A model generated the notes under the pieces. The model ran no database searches, was not told the origin of the DNA, and was given only the letters and a program-made list of their open reading frames with translations. A stretch of DNA of 64,000 nucleotides from the NCBI RefSeq assembly GCF_008386395.1, contig NZ_CP043761.1, positions 2,294,001 through 2,358,000 of the forward strand, written 5' to 3'. Both the position numbers and the translations under genes were made by a program. Numbering within the stretch: position 1 is the first letter of the stretch; the number at the start of each line of letters is the position of its first letter. Source of the DNA: Paenibacillus sp. 37 (GTDB lineage Bacteria; Bacillota; Bacilli; Paenibacillales; Paenibacillaceae). Of the stretch, positions 8,028-15,676 are shown piece by piece.

Positions 8028-8579
8028 ATGATGCACTCATTCAGGATCAATAGCGAATATATTAACGATGGTTTTCAAGCGGTTCAGGCGAATCCTGAAG
8101 ATAGGGAGGATGTGATGTCGCTTCTGGTGGAGACAGCCGAATGGTTACAGAGTCAAGGTTCTTCCCAATGGAACGCTTTGCTTAAAGGTGAAGATTCACA
8201 TGATACGGCAGGGGCGATTCGCCGTGGGGATGTGTTTGTATTTAAAAAGGGGGCGGACGTAGCGGGGATGGTCATTCTTTTGGTTCAGCCAAGTCCTTGG
8301 GATATTCATCTTTGGGGTTCAAAAGCTTATGCCGAAGATGGCGCAATTTATCTGCATCGGCTAGCGATTCGAAGAAAATATGCTCAGAGCGGTCTGGGAC
8401 GGTCCATTTTGCAATGGTCCAGCAGCGGGATACATTTTGAAGGCAAACATACTGTTCGGTTAGATTGCGGAGCGGGCAATGCTACGTTGAACGCCTTTTA
8501 CGCGCGGAACGGGTATACTTTTTTGGGAGAGACCGATGGTTACAGTACATATGAGAAGCCCGTGCAGCCACTGAGCTGA
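8028..8579 (+). CDS. GNAT family N-acetyltransferase
   Basis: 183 residues of the GCN5-related acetyltransferase fold, transferring acetyl from acetyl-CoA to an unknown amine. The acetyl-CoA loop is RLAIRRKYAQSGLGRSILQW, matching the R/Q-x-x-G-x-G/A pattern, followed by VRLDCGAGNATLNAFYARNGYTFLGE, the usual beta5 strand and C-terminal helix of the fold. The N-terminal third (ETAEWLQSQGSSQW) resembles other stand-alone Bacillus and Paenibacillus acetyltransferases. The start ATG follows GGAGGAG with good spacing; a second ATG follows directly. No neighbour suggests a substrate. Confidence 0.85.
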   Translation: MMHSFRINSEYINDGFQAVQANPEDREDVMSLLVETAEWLQSQGSSQWNALLKGEDSHDTAGAIRRGDVFVFKKGADVAGMVILLVQPSPWDIHLWGSKAYAEDGAIYLHRLAIRRKYAQSGLGRSILQWSSSGIHFEGKHTVRLDCGAGNATLNAFYARNGYTFLGETDGYSTYEKPVQPLS

Positions 8580-8882
8580 GAATTCGGACTGTCCAATGGA
8601 AAGATTGACGACAATCGCGAGGAGTTGACTGCTGGTTTAAAGATTTTGCTTCTGAGTGGCACGTTTCATGAATATGTTGTATATACGAGTTGGTGAAAAA
8701 AAGCTTAGTCAGTTTTGCTTTGAATGAGCGGTTTAAATAGCCAAAAGTTTGCAGTATCTTTCGTAATATAGATGTTCCGGCTTCACTATGTCATAATGGA
8801 TACTATAGCCGTATCCAGATATAAATGGATCATGAATGAAGATGCATTGAAAGAACGTAAGTTAAAAAGGGGGAAACTAACG
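8580..8882. other. Intergenic region before the glycosyltransferase
   Basis: About 300 bases between the acetyltransferase stop and the preferred glycosyltransferase start. I see no convincing promoter pair, terminator or small gene. The glycosyltransferase frame is open upstream to 8772, but that extension lacks a ribosome site and family similarity. Confidence 0.4.
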
Positions 8883-10013
8883 GTGAAATTGCTGCAGGCG
8901 CTTTTCTTTCCTCCGGAGCAGCCCGGAGGTGTATCCTCTATGATTCCGTATATGCAAGAGAGATTTACAGCCCCGAGGTGGGAAATGGATCTGTTCTCGT
9001 TGCCAAAGCGAATCCGCAACAAGGGCAGAGAGGAAGTTCATTTCGAAACGTTTGACTGGACGGAATATCAGGATAGTCCTGTTGTCCAAAAATATATTCA
9101 AACCTATCGTGATTATCTTTGGTGGACCAAACTGCGTATTCAGAAGCCTTATGATCTGATCCATGCCCACCACCCAATTGCAGGACTTGCGATGAGAACG
9201 GTTTTCCCGGATACACCCCTCATTCAGACGATTCACTCCAGTTATGAACGAGAATTAATACTTAATGGACGCATTGAAACGGATGGACCGGAGCATCGAT
9301 TCCTGCTTGCGATATATGGTGAGCTGGAACACCAGGCAGAGCGTCTCTTAACGGTGTCGGATTCGTTCCGTCGTTATCTGGCGCCCTACGTGAAGGAACC
9401 TGATGTCATCGGTGTGATTCCCAATGGATTTGATGAGAAGCGGTTTAAGCCGATTCCTCATGATAATGCGATACCACAACTGGTCACGGTATGTCGGCTT
9501 GTTCCGGCGAAAGGGTTGGATATTCTTTTCAAAGCCTGTGCGGAACTGAAGGGCCGAGGTCATGATTATGTGTTACATATTATTGGAGATGGACCGATTC
9601 GTCCTGATCTGGAAGAATTGGCACAGCGATTGGGGATCTATAATGAGACCATCTTTTATGGTTACACACTGCACCCTGAGGAATTCATGCCATTCTTTGA
9701 TATTTTTGTACTTCCTTCACGGGCAGAAGCATTTGGTTCCGTCTTCGCTGAAGCGGCGCTGAGTTGTCTTGCCCTTGTGGGTACGGATGTAGGTGGTATA
9801 CCGGAACAGATCGAGAACGGTAGCAATGGGTTGCTTGTACCGGCAGAAGATCCTTCTGCATTGGCTGAAGCGCTTGAAAAGGTGATGCTGGACCCGGCTT
9901 ATCGTTATGAACTTGCCCGTTCAGCGTGTGAAAAAGCCAAAACACATTACTCGCTCGGCAGATCGGTCAATGAGTTGAAGAAGATGTATTTACAGTTTCC
10001 CAGCAAGGCCTAA
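8883..10013 (+). CDS. Glycosyltransferase family 4 (GT-B fold)
   Basis: Retaining glycosyltransferase that moves a sugar from an activated donor to a lipid, glycan or small acceptor; donor and acceptor are unknown. From GTG 8883 the protein has 376 residues. The N-domain starts with LLQALFFPPEQPGGVSSMI, the usual GT4 glycine loop, then YDLIHAHHPIAGLA. The C-domain has TVCRLVPAKGLDILFKA, HIIGDGPIRPDLEELA and the donor-binding E-x7-E motif EAFGSVFAEAALS, then GGIPEQIENGSNGLLV. GTG 8883 is chosen because GGGGG lies 9 bases upstream and the protein then begins with the first beta strand; an ATG at 8832 in the same frame is the alternative. It has its own terminator. Confidence 0.87.
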   Translation: MKLLQALFFPPEQPGGVSSMIPYMQERFTAPRWEMDLFSLPKRIRNKGREEVHFETFDWTEYQDSPVVQKYIQTYRDYLWWTKLRIQKPYDLIHAHHPIAGLAMRTVFPDTPLIQTIHSSYERELILNGRIETDGPEHRFLLAIYGELEHQAERLLTVSDSFRRYLAPYVKEPDVIGVIPNGFDEKRFKPIPHDNAIPQLVTVCRLVPAKGLDILFKACAELKGRGHDYVLHIIGDGPIRPDLEELAQRLGIYNETIFYGYTLHPEEFMPFFDIFVLPSRAEAFGSVFAEAALSCLALVGTDVGGIPEQIENGSNGLLVPAEDPSALAEALEKVMLDPAYRYELARSACEKAKTHYSLGRSVNELKKMYLQFPSKA

Positions 10014-10033
10014 AAGAGAGAGCAAAAAGTGCG

Positions 10034-10063
10034 AGCCGCTGTGCTAAACAGCGGCTTTTTTTT
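10034..10063 (+). terminator. Rho-independent terminator
   Basis: Perfect 8-bp stem AGCCGCTG / CAGCGGCT followed by an eight-base T-run, closing the glycosyltransferase gene. Confidence 0.92.
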
Positions 10064-10142
10064 CATGCAAAAGGAAGGCGCATGAGTGATGAATTATGGT
10101 ATGAAGCAAACGGATGCTCATATTCATGAAGTACATCACCAT

Positions 10143-11198
10143 TTATATATTTTTGCGTCCACGGAAGGCACCCCAGCGGTTTAATACCAATTTGGCTGCC
10201 CAGAACAGTGCCAAACTTCCGAAGATAGGATAAAGGATGGATAGTAGAGAACTGAATCCAAACTGACTGAGTGAGTAACACAGCAGCATAATGGTTAATG
10301 TAATGAAACGGGGATGAATGCGTATATGTTGTCTGAGTTGCAAGGTCATGCCGTAGATATCGGCAACAAATGTACTGAATATTTCCATGAAAATAAGGGA
10401 TACATATACAGATTGTACTGCCCATCCAAGTTGAAAGGCAATGCTGCCCATCGGAATTTCGAATTGGATGATGCCGGGCATCTGTGCTGACATGGCAAAA
10501 TGAGCTGCCATCAGCATGAAACCTACGCCAATTCCACCCAATACTCCGCCCCACTTCAGCACATTCCGACTGCGAATCTGGTTGCCAACGGGCACAAGAA
10601 CAGCTTGAGCTAACGCCAGATTGAACGAACTATACAACAATGGAGACAGCCATACTTGAATAGGGTTTGAGTCTGTCGTCAATGTGATGAATCGGGAAGC
10701 TCCTGGATGATGGATGGTACTAGTGATCATGAGCAGAGATAACAGCAGCATCATGGGCACGACGATGCTATTCATTTGAAGGATAGCCTGGATGCCCCGA
10801 CCGAGAAGCAGATATGTCCCTACAAGTGTGACGATCAGACCGGTCTGATAATGCAAACCTAGATGTTCGACAAAGACGGAACCTGCTCCGGCAAGCATGA
10901 CGCTGTTCACGCCAATGAGAATGAGAAGGGTCACCCAGGTGATCCATTTGCCCGCCTTGGGCCCGAATAAATGTTTGTTCAGGTCCTCATAAGAGCGGGA
11001 CCCGGTATCGTGAGCGATCAGCATCATTTTGGTACCTAACCAGACAAAGAGCATGGTGGATAAGCCTATGGTGACGGTGGCCCATTTGCCATACTGGGTA
11101 AAAAACTGCAAAATTTCCTGCCCTGTAGCGAAGCCGGCTCCGACAACCGTTCCGATGTATGTAAATGCGATCTGCAGCACCCGAAATGCCTGTTTCAT
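10143..11198 (-). CDS. YkvI-family polytopic membrane protein
   Basis: 351 residues with about ten hydrophobic membrane-spanning segments spread over the whole length. The first, AFTYIGTVVGAGFATGQEILQFF, contains the unwound-helix G-x-G-F-A-S/T-G motif typical of the LeuT/APC fold and of YkvI-type proteins. They are presumed secondary transporters of amino acids or related solutes, but the substrate is unknown. The start ATG follows GAGAGGGGAAACAC. It is transcribed alone, convergent with the glycosyltransferase gene and divergent from xpt. No regulator is nearby. Confidence 0.8.
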   Translation of the reverse strand: MKQAFRVLQIAFTYIGTVVGAGFATGQEILQFFTQYGKWATVTIGLSTMLFVWLGTKMMLIAHDTGSRSYEDLNKHLFGPKAGKWITWVTLLILIGVNSVMLAGAGSVFVEHLGLHYQTGLIVTLVGTYLLLGRGIQAILQMNSIVVPMMLLLSLLMITSTIHHPGASRFITLTTDSNPIQVWLSPLLYSSFNLALAQAVLVPVGNQIRSRNVLKWGGVLGGIGVGFMLMAAHFAMSAQMPGIIQFEIPMGSIAFQLGWAVQSVYVSLIFMEIFSTFVADIYGMTLQLRQHIRIHPRFITLTIMLLCYSLSQFGFSSLLSILYPIFGSLALFWAAKLVLNRWGAFRGRKNI

Positions 11199-11402
11199 GT
11201 GTTTCCCCTCTCAGGCCCCTGTATAGTTTGGACATGCGGGTACCATGGTACAAGGTATGCTTGACCCACGAAAGTCATGACAATCGATAATGTGCTTTGG
11301 CTTGAATTGTGTCTCAATGACAGCCCCCAGGCAATTTCGCTTGAACTTATAGATAGATATATGATACTTTTACCTCATAGGATAGGCTTGGGAGGTCAAA
11401 TC

Positions 11403-11984
11403 ATGGAATTATTGAAACAACGAATTTTACAAGAGGGTGTTGTTATCTCGGATCAAGTATTAAAGCTGGATGGTTTGTTGAACCACCAGATTGATCCTGC
11501 ATTAACGATGGAGATGGGACGTGAGTTTGCTGCCCGTTTTCGTGAAAGTGGAGTAACTCGGGTAATCACGGTAGAATCCTCAGGGATTCCGGTTGCGTTT
11601 GCCGCAGCCTATGAACTTGGGGTGCCCCTTGTATTCGCCCGTCGTAAAAAAACACTTCTAGCTGATCCTGATGCTTACTGTGAACGTGTACCGTCCTTTA
11701 CCAAAGGAATTGTAACTGACATTATGGTATCCCGCGAGTTCATTCATGAGAATGACCGCATTTTGTTCATTGATGATATTATTGCCAATGGAGATGCGGC
11801 TCGTGGCGTCATCAAAATTATTGAGCGTTCTGGCGCGGAACTCGTCGGATTCGGCGTTGTGGTCGAGAAAAGTTTCCAGGCAGGGGCACGCACGATTCGT
11901 GAACAGGGTATTCCGGTGGAAGCCTTGGTACGCATTCGTTCCCTGAACGATGGAACAGTACAATTTGACGATAACGAAATGTGA
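11403..11984 (+). CDS. xpt: Xanthine phosphoribosyltransferase
   Basis: Purine salvage enzyme converting xanthine and PRPP to XMP. The 193 residues match the size of Bacillus Xpt (about 194). Key segments are LDGLLNHQIDP near the N-terminus, VESSGIPVAFAAAYELGVPLVFARRKK, and the PRPP-binding loop ILFIDDIIANGDAA around residues 121-134. The reading frame is open 126 bases upstream, but ATG 11403 is right: GGGAGGTC sits at normal distance and the protein then starts with MELLKQRI as in homologues. In Bacillus subtilis xpt is preceded by a guanine riboswitch. I looked for one here and did not find its conserved junction motifs. No pbuX-type permease follows. Confidence 0.93.
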   Translation: MELLKQRILQEGVVISDQVLKLDGLLNHQIDPALTMEMGREFAARFRESGVTRVITVESSGIPVAFAAAYELGVPLVFARRKKTLLADPDAYCERVPSFTKGIVTDIMVSREFIHENDRILFIDDIIANGDAARGVIKIIERSGAELVGFGVVVEKSFQAGARTIREQGIPVEALVRIRSLNDGTVQFDDNEM

Positions 11985-12081
11985 CATTTTAAAGGAATAG
12001 GGCCTATTTTTTGAACTATGCCTTTGCATGACCGCCGATTTCATTTATAATGGGGTTATGTTAGGGAGAGGAGGCAACACC

Positions 12082-12411
12082 ATGGGGAACCAACCGGCAA
12101 CAGAACAATTTTTTAATGATAAGCTGGCGGAATCGAAAGTTCATTTTGAACGTGCCCTAGATTGTAAACATACGGAATTCGATGACCTTTATCCCTATAT
12201 GATTGAACATCCTCAATTTTTCTGGTACAAACGCTATGTTGCCTGGTCAGAATTACTGACGATTGTAGGCTTGTGCGAAGAGTTGTCCTTCTCTTGGAAA
12301 GAACAATTTACATCGCATCAAGTGGAGTACCTTGAAGAACGTGTGATGTCCGCCAAAGTGCTTGATTTTTGGTTCGAGAAGAACGACAGCAAAGAGCACG
12401 CACAGCGGTAA
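12082..12411 (+). CDS. Conserved hypothetical protein, 109 aa
   Basis: I do not recognise a family. The product is small, without signal peptide or membrane segment, rich in aromatic and acidic residues (YPYMIEHPQFFWYKRYVAW) and predicted mainly helical. ATG 12082 is preferred to the longer frame because GGAGAGGAGG lies 7 bases upstream. It lies alone between xpt and a strong terminator. Its clean start signal, size and codon pattern support a real gene; no function is proposed. Confidence 0.7.
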   Translation: MGNQPATEQFFNDKLAESKVHFERALDCKHTEFDDLYPYMIEHPQFFWYKRYVAWSELLTIVGLCEELSFSWKEQFTSHQVEYLEERVMSAKVLDFWFEKNDSKEHAQR

Positions 12412-12463
12412 CTTTCAGTCGGGACATAATTTCGAATGACATGACAGTCTAATACAGTCACGT

Positions 12464-12498
12464 GAGACCTAAATGACATTTCATTTAGGTCTCTTTTT
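12464..12498 (+). terminator. Rho-independent terminator
   Basis: Perfect 12-bp stem GAGACCTAAATG / CATTTAGGTCTC with a six-base loop, followed by TTTTTG. It ends the 109-aa gene unit. Confidence 0.93.
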
Positions 12499-12530
12499 GT
12501 AAATAAATTTGGAAAATAGGAGCCATGCGA

Positions 12531-12749
12531 ATGATTAGTGATACAGAATTGGACGCCCTGCGTCTGTCAGGTGAGAAAGTTAGAGTAGTACGGGACGAGC
12601 TGGAATCGAACGATGTAACCGGGATTGTTGTTGCCTGGGATGGCGAGCAGGTACTTATCCGACGTCAGAATCGACGTGTAGTTAAGCTGGATCGCAGTTA
12701 CAAATATCAGCTGTTCAGCGAGCCGCGCCAGAGTCCACTTAGTGAGTAA
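12531..12749 (+). CDS. Conserved hypothetical small protein, 72 aa
   Basis: Not assigned to a family. The sequence alternates short hydrophobic strands and charged turns (VTGIVVAWDGEQVLIRRQNRRVVKLDRSY), which suggests a small beta-barrel of the SH3 or KOW kind (inference), possibly nucleic-acid binding given its basic centre. Two ATGs are close. I prefer 12531, since AGGAG lies 8 bases upstream, while the ATG at 12525 is only 2 bases from it. No operon partner is evident. Confidence 0.65.
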   Translation: MISDTELDALRLSGEKVRVVRDELESNDVTGIVVAWDGEQVLIRRQNRRVVKLDRSYKYQLFSEPRQSPLSE

Positions 12750-12892
12750 TAGCTTATGATTATGGCAGAGCCATGAGCGTTTAAATGTTTGGAATTACCA
12801 TGATATCTTGGCATAATTGGCTCACTCGGGAGAGAAGATAGGTACAGTGAGGAAGATCTGTAACTATAAGCCGAGAGGGTGTGCTACAAGCC

Positions 12893-13222
12893 ATGACATT
12901 GATGAATGATAAAGTTCATGCCTACAAGGATCAGATTGGAGCATTAAGCGATGTACTGCCAGGTGTGGTGAAGTCGTATCATGAGTTTACCGGAGAATGT
13001 TTCCAACCTGGCGTGATTGATGCCAAGACAAAACAGCTAATTGCGCTTGGGATTGGATTATTCGCCAACAATGAGGTATGTACCTTCTACCATGTAGAAG
13101 AAGCCCGTGCCAAGGGAGCAACAGATCAGGAGATTATGGAGACCGTTGCGGTGGCCGGAGCTGTTGGAGGAGGACATGCCCTCTCTCAGGGTGCGATGCG
13201 AGTGCAGAAGGCGCTGAATTAG
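12893..13222 (+). CDS. Carboxymuconolactone decarboxylase / AhpD-like protein
   Basis: About 109 residues of the all-helical CMD/AhpD fold. The core region is AKTKQLIALGIGLFANNEVCTFYHVEEARAKGATDQEIMETV, followed by AGAVGGGHALSQGAM. The AhpD redox motif is CxxC-x3-H. Here only the second Cys and the His are kept (C-TFY-H), with Asn at the first Cys position. So it keeps the fold but probably not the dithiol peroxidase-partner chemistry. Starts at GTG 12881, ATG 12893 and ATG 12902 are possible. GAGAGGG at 12873-12879 best fits 12893. A bidirectional terminator separates it from the NlpC/P60 gene. Confidence 0.78.
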   Translation: MTLMNDKVHAYKDQIGALSDVLPGVVKSYHEFTGECFQPGVIDAKTKQLIALGIGLFANNEVCTFYHVEEARAKGATDQEIMETVAVAGAVGGGHALSQGAMRVQKALN

Positions 13223-13254
13223 TAAGCGATGCAACATACATTTTTCTAAGTACA

Positions 13255-13288
13255 AAAAAGGCATCCGGTTAATAACCGATGCCTTTTT
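13255..13288. terminator. Bidirectional terminator
   Basis: AAAAAGGCAT / ATGCCTTTTT stem with a second inner stem CGGTT / AACCG. It has T-runs on both strands and lies between two convergent genes, the AhpD-like gene and the NlpC/P60 gene. Confidence 0.9.
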
Positions 13289-13297
13289 GTATGTGAA

Positions 13298-13768
13298 TTA
13301 CATTTTACCTAACATTTTATCATACATAAACTGTCCAGTTACCCGACGTGCTGTTACGTAACGATCATTGAAGTATGGATTCGATAACTTCGTGACGCTT
13401 ACACCTTTACTGCTGGAGGCATGAGCGAATTGTCCGCCGCCGATATATACACCTGTATGTGAAATACCTTTGCCTGTTGTATTAAAGAACACCAGATCAC
13501 CTGTCCGAACATTGCTCTTGGATACTGGCGTACCTGCTTTGGCTTGTTGCTGAGAAGTACGTGGCAATTCAATGCTGTATTTGTTGAAAAGATATCTCAT
13601 AAAACCAGAACAGTCGAAGCCGGCTACAGTCGTGCCACCCCATTTGTAAGGAATACCTGTCATGTTGTTCACTACGGAGTTGATACTGCTTGCCTCTGTG
13701 CTTGTTGCCCCGGATGTAAATAATACAGCTGCTCCAAAAATGGAGATAATCAGTTTTTTCAAAATCAA
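13298..13768 (-). CDS. Secreted NlpC/P60 peptidoglycan endopeptidase
   Basis: 156-residue exported cysteine peptidase (family C40) that cleaves stem peptides of peptidoglycan. A signal peptide covers about residues 1-27 (LIISIFGAAVLFTSGATSTEA). Nearly all the rest is the catalytic domain: IPYKWGGTTVAGFDCSGFMRY with the nucleophile Cys, GISHTGVYIGGGQFAHA with the catalytic His and the following His. No LysM, SH3 or other wall-binding module is present, so it is a minimal form. Start codons are TTG at 13768 or TTG at 13762, both served by GGGAG; the first is used here. The gene is transcribed alone, away from the pectate lyase gene. Confidence 0.9.
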   Translation of the reverse strand: MILKKLIISIFGAAVLFTSGATSTEASSINSVVNNMTGIPYKWGGTTVAGFDCSGFMRYLFNKYSIELPRTSQQQAKAGTPVSKSNVRTGDLVFFNTTGKGISHTGVYIGGGQFAHASSSKGVSVTKLSNPYFNDRYVTARRVTGQFMYDKMLGKM

Positions 13769-14160
13769 TGTTCTCCCTTCGATGCCTACGGAGTTAGCTA
13801 AGGGTTCGGTAGAAGGTTCCCTATATTTCCTATGTATAAGAATAATTCACCCAAATTGGTTCCCCCGTTTTCAAACATGAAACTCGGCAATGAATAATTA
13901 AGTTTTTGTAACTATTTGAAACTATATTGCATAAATGCGTAATTGTCAAACCTATTTAAAACCCTTCGTAATACCTCAATGTTAGCGGAATTAAGGTTTT
14001 TATATGAAAGAAGGGATCAAGTTTGGGTACCATTCATGACAAAAACGTCATTATTGGTTCGTTTAAGACGAATTTGGATAAATAAATAGGTTTGTCATGA
14101 GTTAAAAGAACTATCCCGTTATGTAGAATTAGAGAGATTATATTCATTAAGTTGCATATA
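13769..14160. other. AT-rich intergenic region
   Basis: Long AT-rich spacer between the divergent NlpC/P60 and pectate lyase genes. It contains small inverted repeats (TGAC-N6-GTCA near 14037-14050 and TTCGT-TTAAG-ACGAA near 14057-14071), which could be regulator sites for the pectate lyase. I see no coding sequence in it. Confidence 0.4.
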
Positions 14161-14189
14161 TTGACAAAAATCGATTTTTTGCATATTAT
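14161..14189 (+). promoter_or_regulatory. Sigma-A promoter of pectate lyase
   Basis: TTGACA (14161-14166), 17-base spacer, TATTAT (14184-14189), a near-consensus vegetative promoter. Transcription would begin near 14196, giving a leader of about 130 bases before the pectate lyase start. Confidence 0.75.
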
Positions 14190-14195
14190 CTGATT

Positions 14196-14215
14196 ATCCA
14201 ATCCACATATTGGAT
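14196..14215 (+). promoter_or_regulatory. Inverted repeat at the predicted transcription start
   Basis: ATCCAAT-CCACAT-ATTGGAT, perfect 7-base arms, lying just after the -10 hexamer. The position is typical of a repressor operator; no regulator is identified. At RNA level it would form a 5'-end stem. Confidence 0.45.
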
Positions 14216-14248
14216 TAAAATTGATTTTATTATGCGATAATTACAAAT

Positions 14249-14257
14249 AAAGGAGGT
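14249..14257 (+). promoter_or_regulatory. Orphan Shine-Dalgarno (STAB-SD-like) in pectate lyase leader
   Basis: AAAGGAGGT with no start codon at usable distance, about 70 bases upstream of the real start, which has its own AGGAGAG. In Bacillus, such leader elements (for example in cry3A) bind 30S subunits and protect mRNA from 5' decay. The same role is an inference here. Confidence 0.5.
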
Positions 14258-14327
14258 TTAAGGACGCGTTTCATAAGTAAAGTAGAAGTGGAAGATTTAT
14301 AAAAACGAACATAGGAGAGTGTTACAT

Positions 14328-15281
14328 TTGAAAGCGAAGAAAATAATTACTTTTGTCCTGGCATGTACGATGGTGTTCTCAGCAGTTGGAATGGCAGTTC
14401 TCCCTGTAGGGACGGTATCTGCTGCGGATGCTTCAGGTACTACAGCGAGTATTTCTGATATTTTGAAGAACCAGCTGCCGGATGGAGGTTGGAGAAAAGA
14501 TTATAAACAGACAAGTGGAGAGTGGGCGAAGTCCACGATAGACAACAAGGCTACATACTCAGAAATTAGAAGATTGGCGAAGGAATTTAAAAAGACGAAT
14601 GATCCCCGATACTCCACAGCTGCAATCAAAGGGATTAACTTTTTGATCAACATGCAGTATTCAAACGGCGGATGGCCACAAGTTTACCAAAGCTCCGGAT
14701 ATCACAAGCATATCACTTACAATGATGATGCCATGATTAACGTAATGATCATGCTGGATGAAGTAGCAGCACGCAAAGGTGATTTCTCGTTTATAGACAG
14801 CACACTTGCTAACCGTAGTAAAAATTCAGTTGCCAAAGGTGTGGAGGCGATTTTGAATACACAGGTCGTTTCAGGTGGTAAGCTGACAGCTTGGGGACAA
14901 CAACATGATTCCAGTTCCCTTAAACCAGCGAGCGCAAGAATCTACGAAGTGCCATCGCTGACAGCTGGAGAGAGTGTAACGATTGTTAAATTTCTGAAAA
15001 CCAGACCTGCTAACGCTAAAATTACCGCATCCATTAAAGGAGCGGAGGCTTGGTTTAACAAGGTGAAAATTACGGGGTACAAATATGAAAGAGCTAATGG
15101 AGATAGTAAAATTATCGCTGATTCCAAAGCAGCACCAATTTGGGCACGCTTCTATGAGATAGGAACAGATAAACCAATCTTTATTGGTCGTGACGGGGTA
15201 GTTAAATACAAATTAAGTGATATTGATAAAGAAAGAAGAGGCGGGTATGCATGGTATGGCAACTGGCCTTCCAAGCTGTAA
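14328..15281 (+). CDS. Secreted pectate lyase, PL10 family (PelA-type)
   Basis: Cleaves polygalacturonate by beta-elimination outside the cell. The 317-residue precursor has a signal peptide ending near VSAAD (about residue 33). The PL10 catalytic domain fills the rest: NQLPDGGWRKDY, NMQYSNGGWPQVYQ, ITYNDDAMINVM, then a C-terminal IWARFYEIGTDKPIFIGRDG with the conserved Arg/Tyr/Asp-rich active-site segment and a final RRGGYAWYGNWP. The start is TTG 14328, because AGGAGAG lies 8 bases upstream and translation then begins at the Lys-rich signal peptide; GTG 14319 overlaps that ribosome site. A strong promoter at 14161, an inverted repeat and an orphan Shine-Dalgarno precede it. No binding module is attached. 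Confidence 0.9.
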   Translation: MKAKKIITFVLACTMVFSAVGMAVLPVGTVSAADASGTTASISDILKNQLPDGGWRKDYKQTSGEWAKSTIDNKATYSEIRRLAKEFKKTNDPRYSTAAIKGINFLINMQYSNGGWPQVYQSSGYHKHITYNDDAMINVMIMLDEVAARKGDFSFIDSTLANRSKNSVAKGVEAILNTQVVSGGKLTAWGQQHDSSSLKPASARIYEVPSLTAGESVTIVKFLKTRPANAKITASIKGAEAWFNKVKITGYKYERANGDSKIIADSKAAPIWARFYEIGTDKPIFIGRDGVVKYKLSDIDKERRGGYAWYGNWPSKL

Positions 15282-15331
15282 TTTGTAGTATGCTTCCGTT
15301 TTAATGAACCAAACTCTTAGTAGTTAAAGGT

Positions 15332-15372
15332 AAAGCCTGAATCGACATGGACGTCTGGTTCGGGCTTTATTG
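15332..15372 (+). terminator. Terminator of pectate lyase
   Basis: Arms AAAGCCTGAA / TTCGGGCTTT (one G-T pair), closing a long loop that contains GAC / GTC pairing. The T-run is broken (TATTGTTATTATTTT). Confidence 0.7.
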
Positions 15373-15454
15373 TTATTATTTTCAGTGTTGACATGATAGA
15401 TTCCACATGATATATTATTTCTTGTCGCCGATATTGATCACGGAGATACAATAT

Positions 15455-15538
<84 letters not shown>

Positions 15539-15544
15539 TCTAAT

Positions 15545-15584
15545 AAAAAGACTCCTTAAGCGTTAGCTTAAGGAGTCTTTTTTT
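15545..15584 (+). terminator. Terminator of tRNA-Leu
   Basis: Long perfect stem AAAGACTCCTTAAGC / GCTTAAGGAGTCTTT, then a T-run of eight. Confidence 0.95.
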
Positions 15585-15676
15585 GCATTTTTTGATATAA
15601 CACTAGATTTAGTATCCAACAGGTTAGTGTTTAGCTGCACGTACAGCAAATGTCTTCCATCAGCCATACGGAACGT

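Noticed and set aside
11199..11402. Guanine/xanthine riboswitch before xpt
   Set aside because: I looked for the conserved three-way-junction core found before Bacillus xpt and did not find it.
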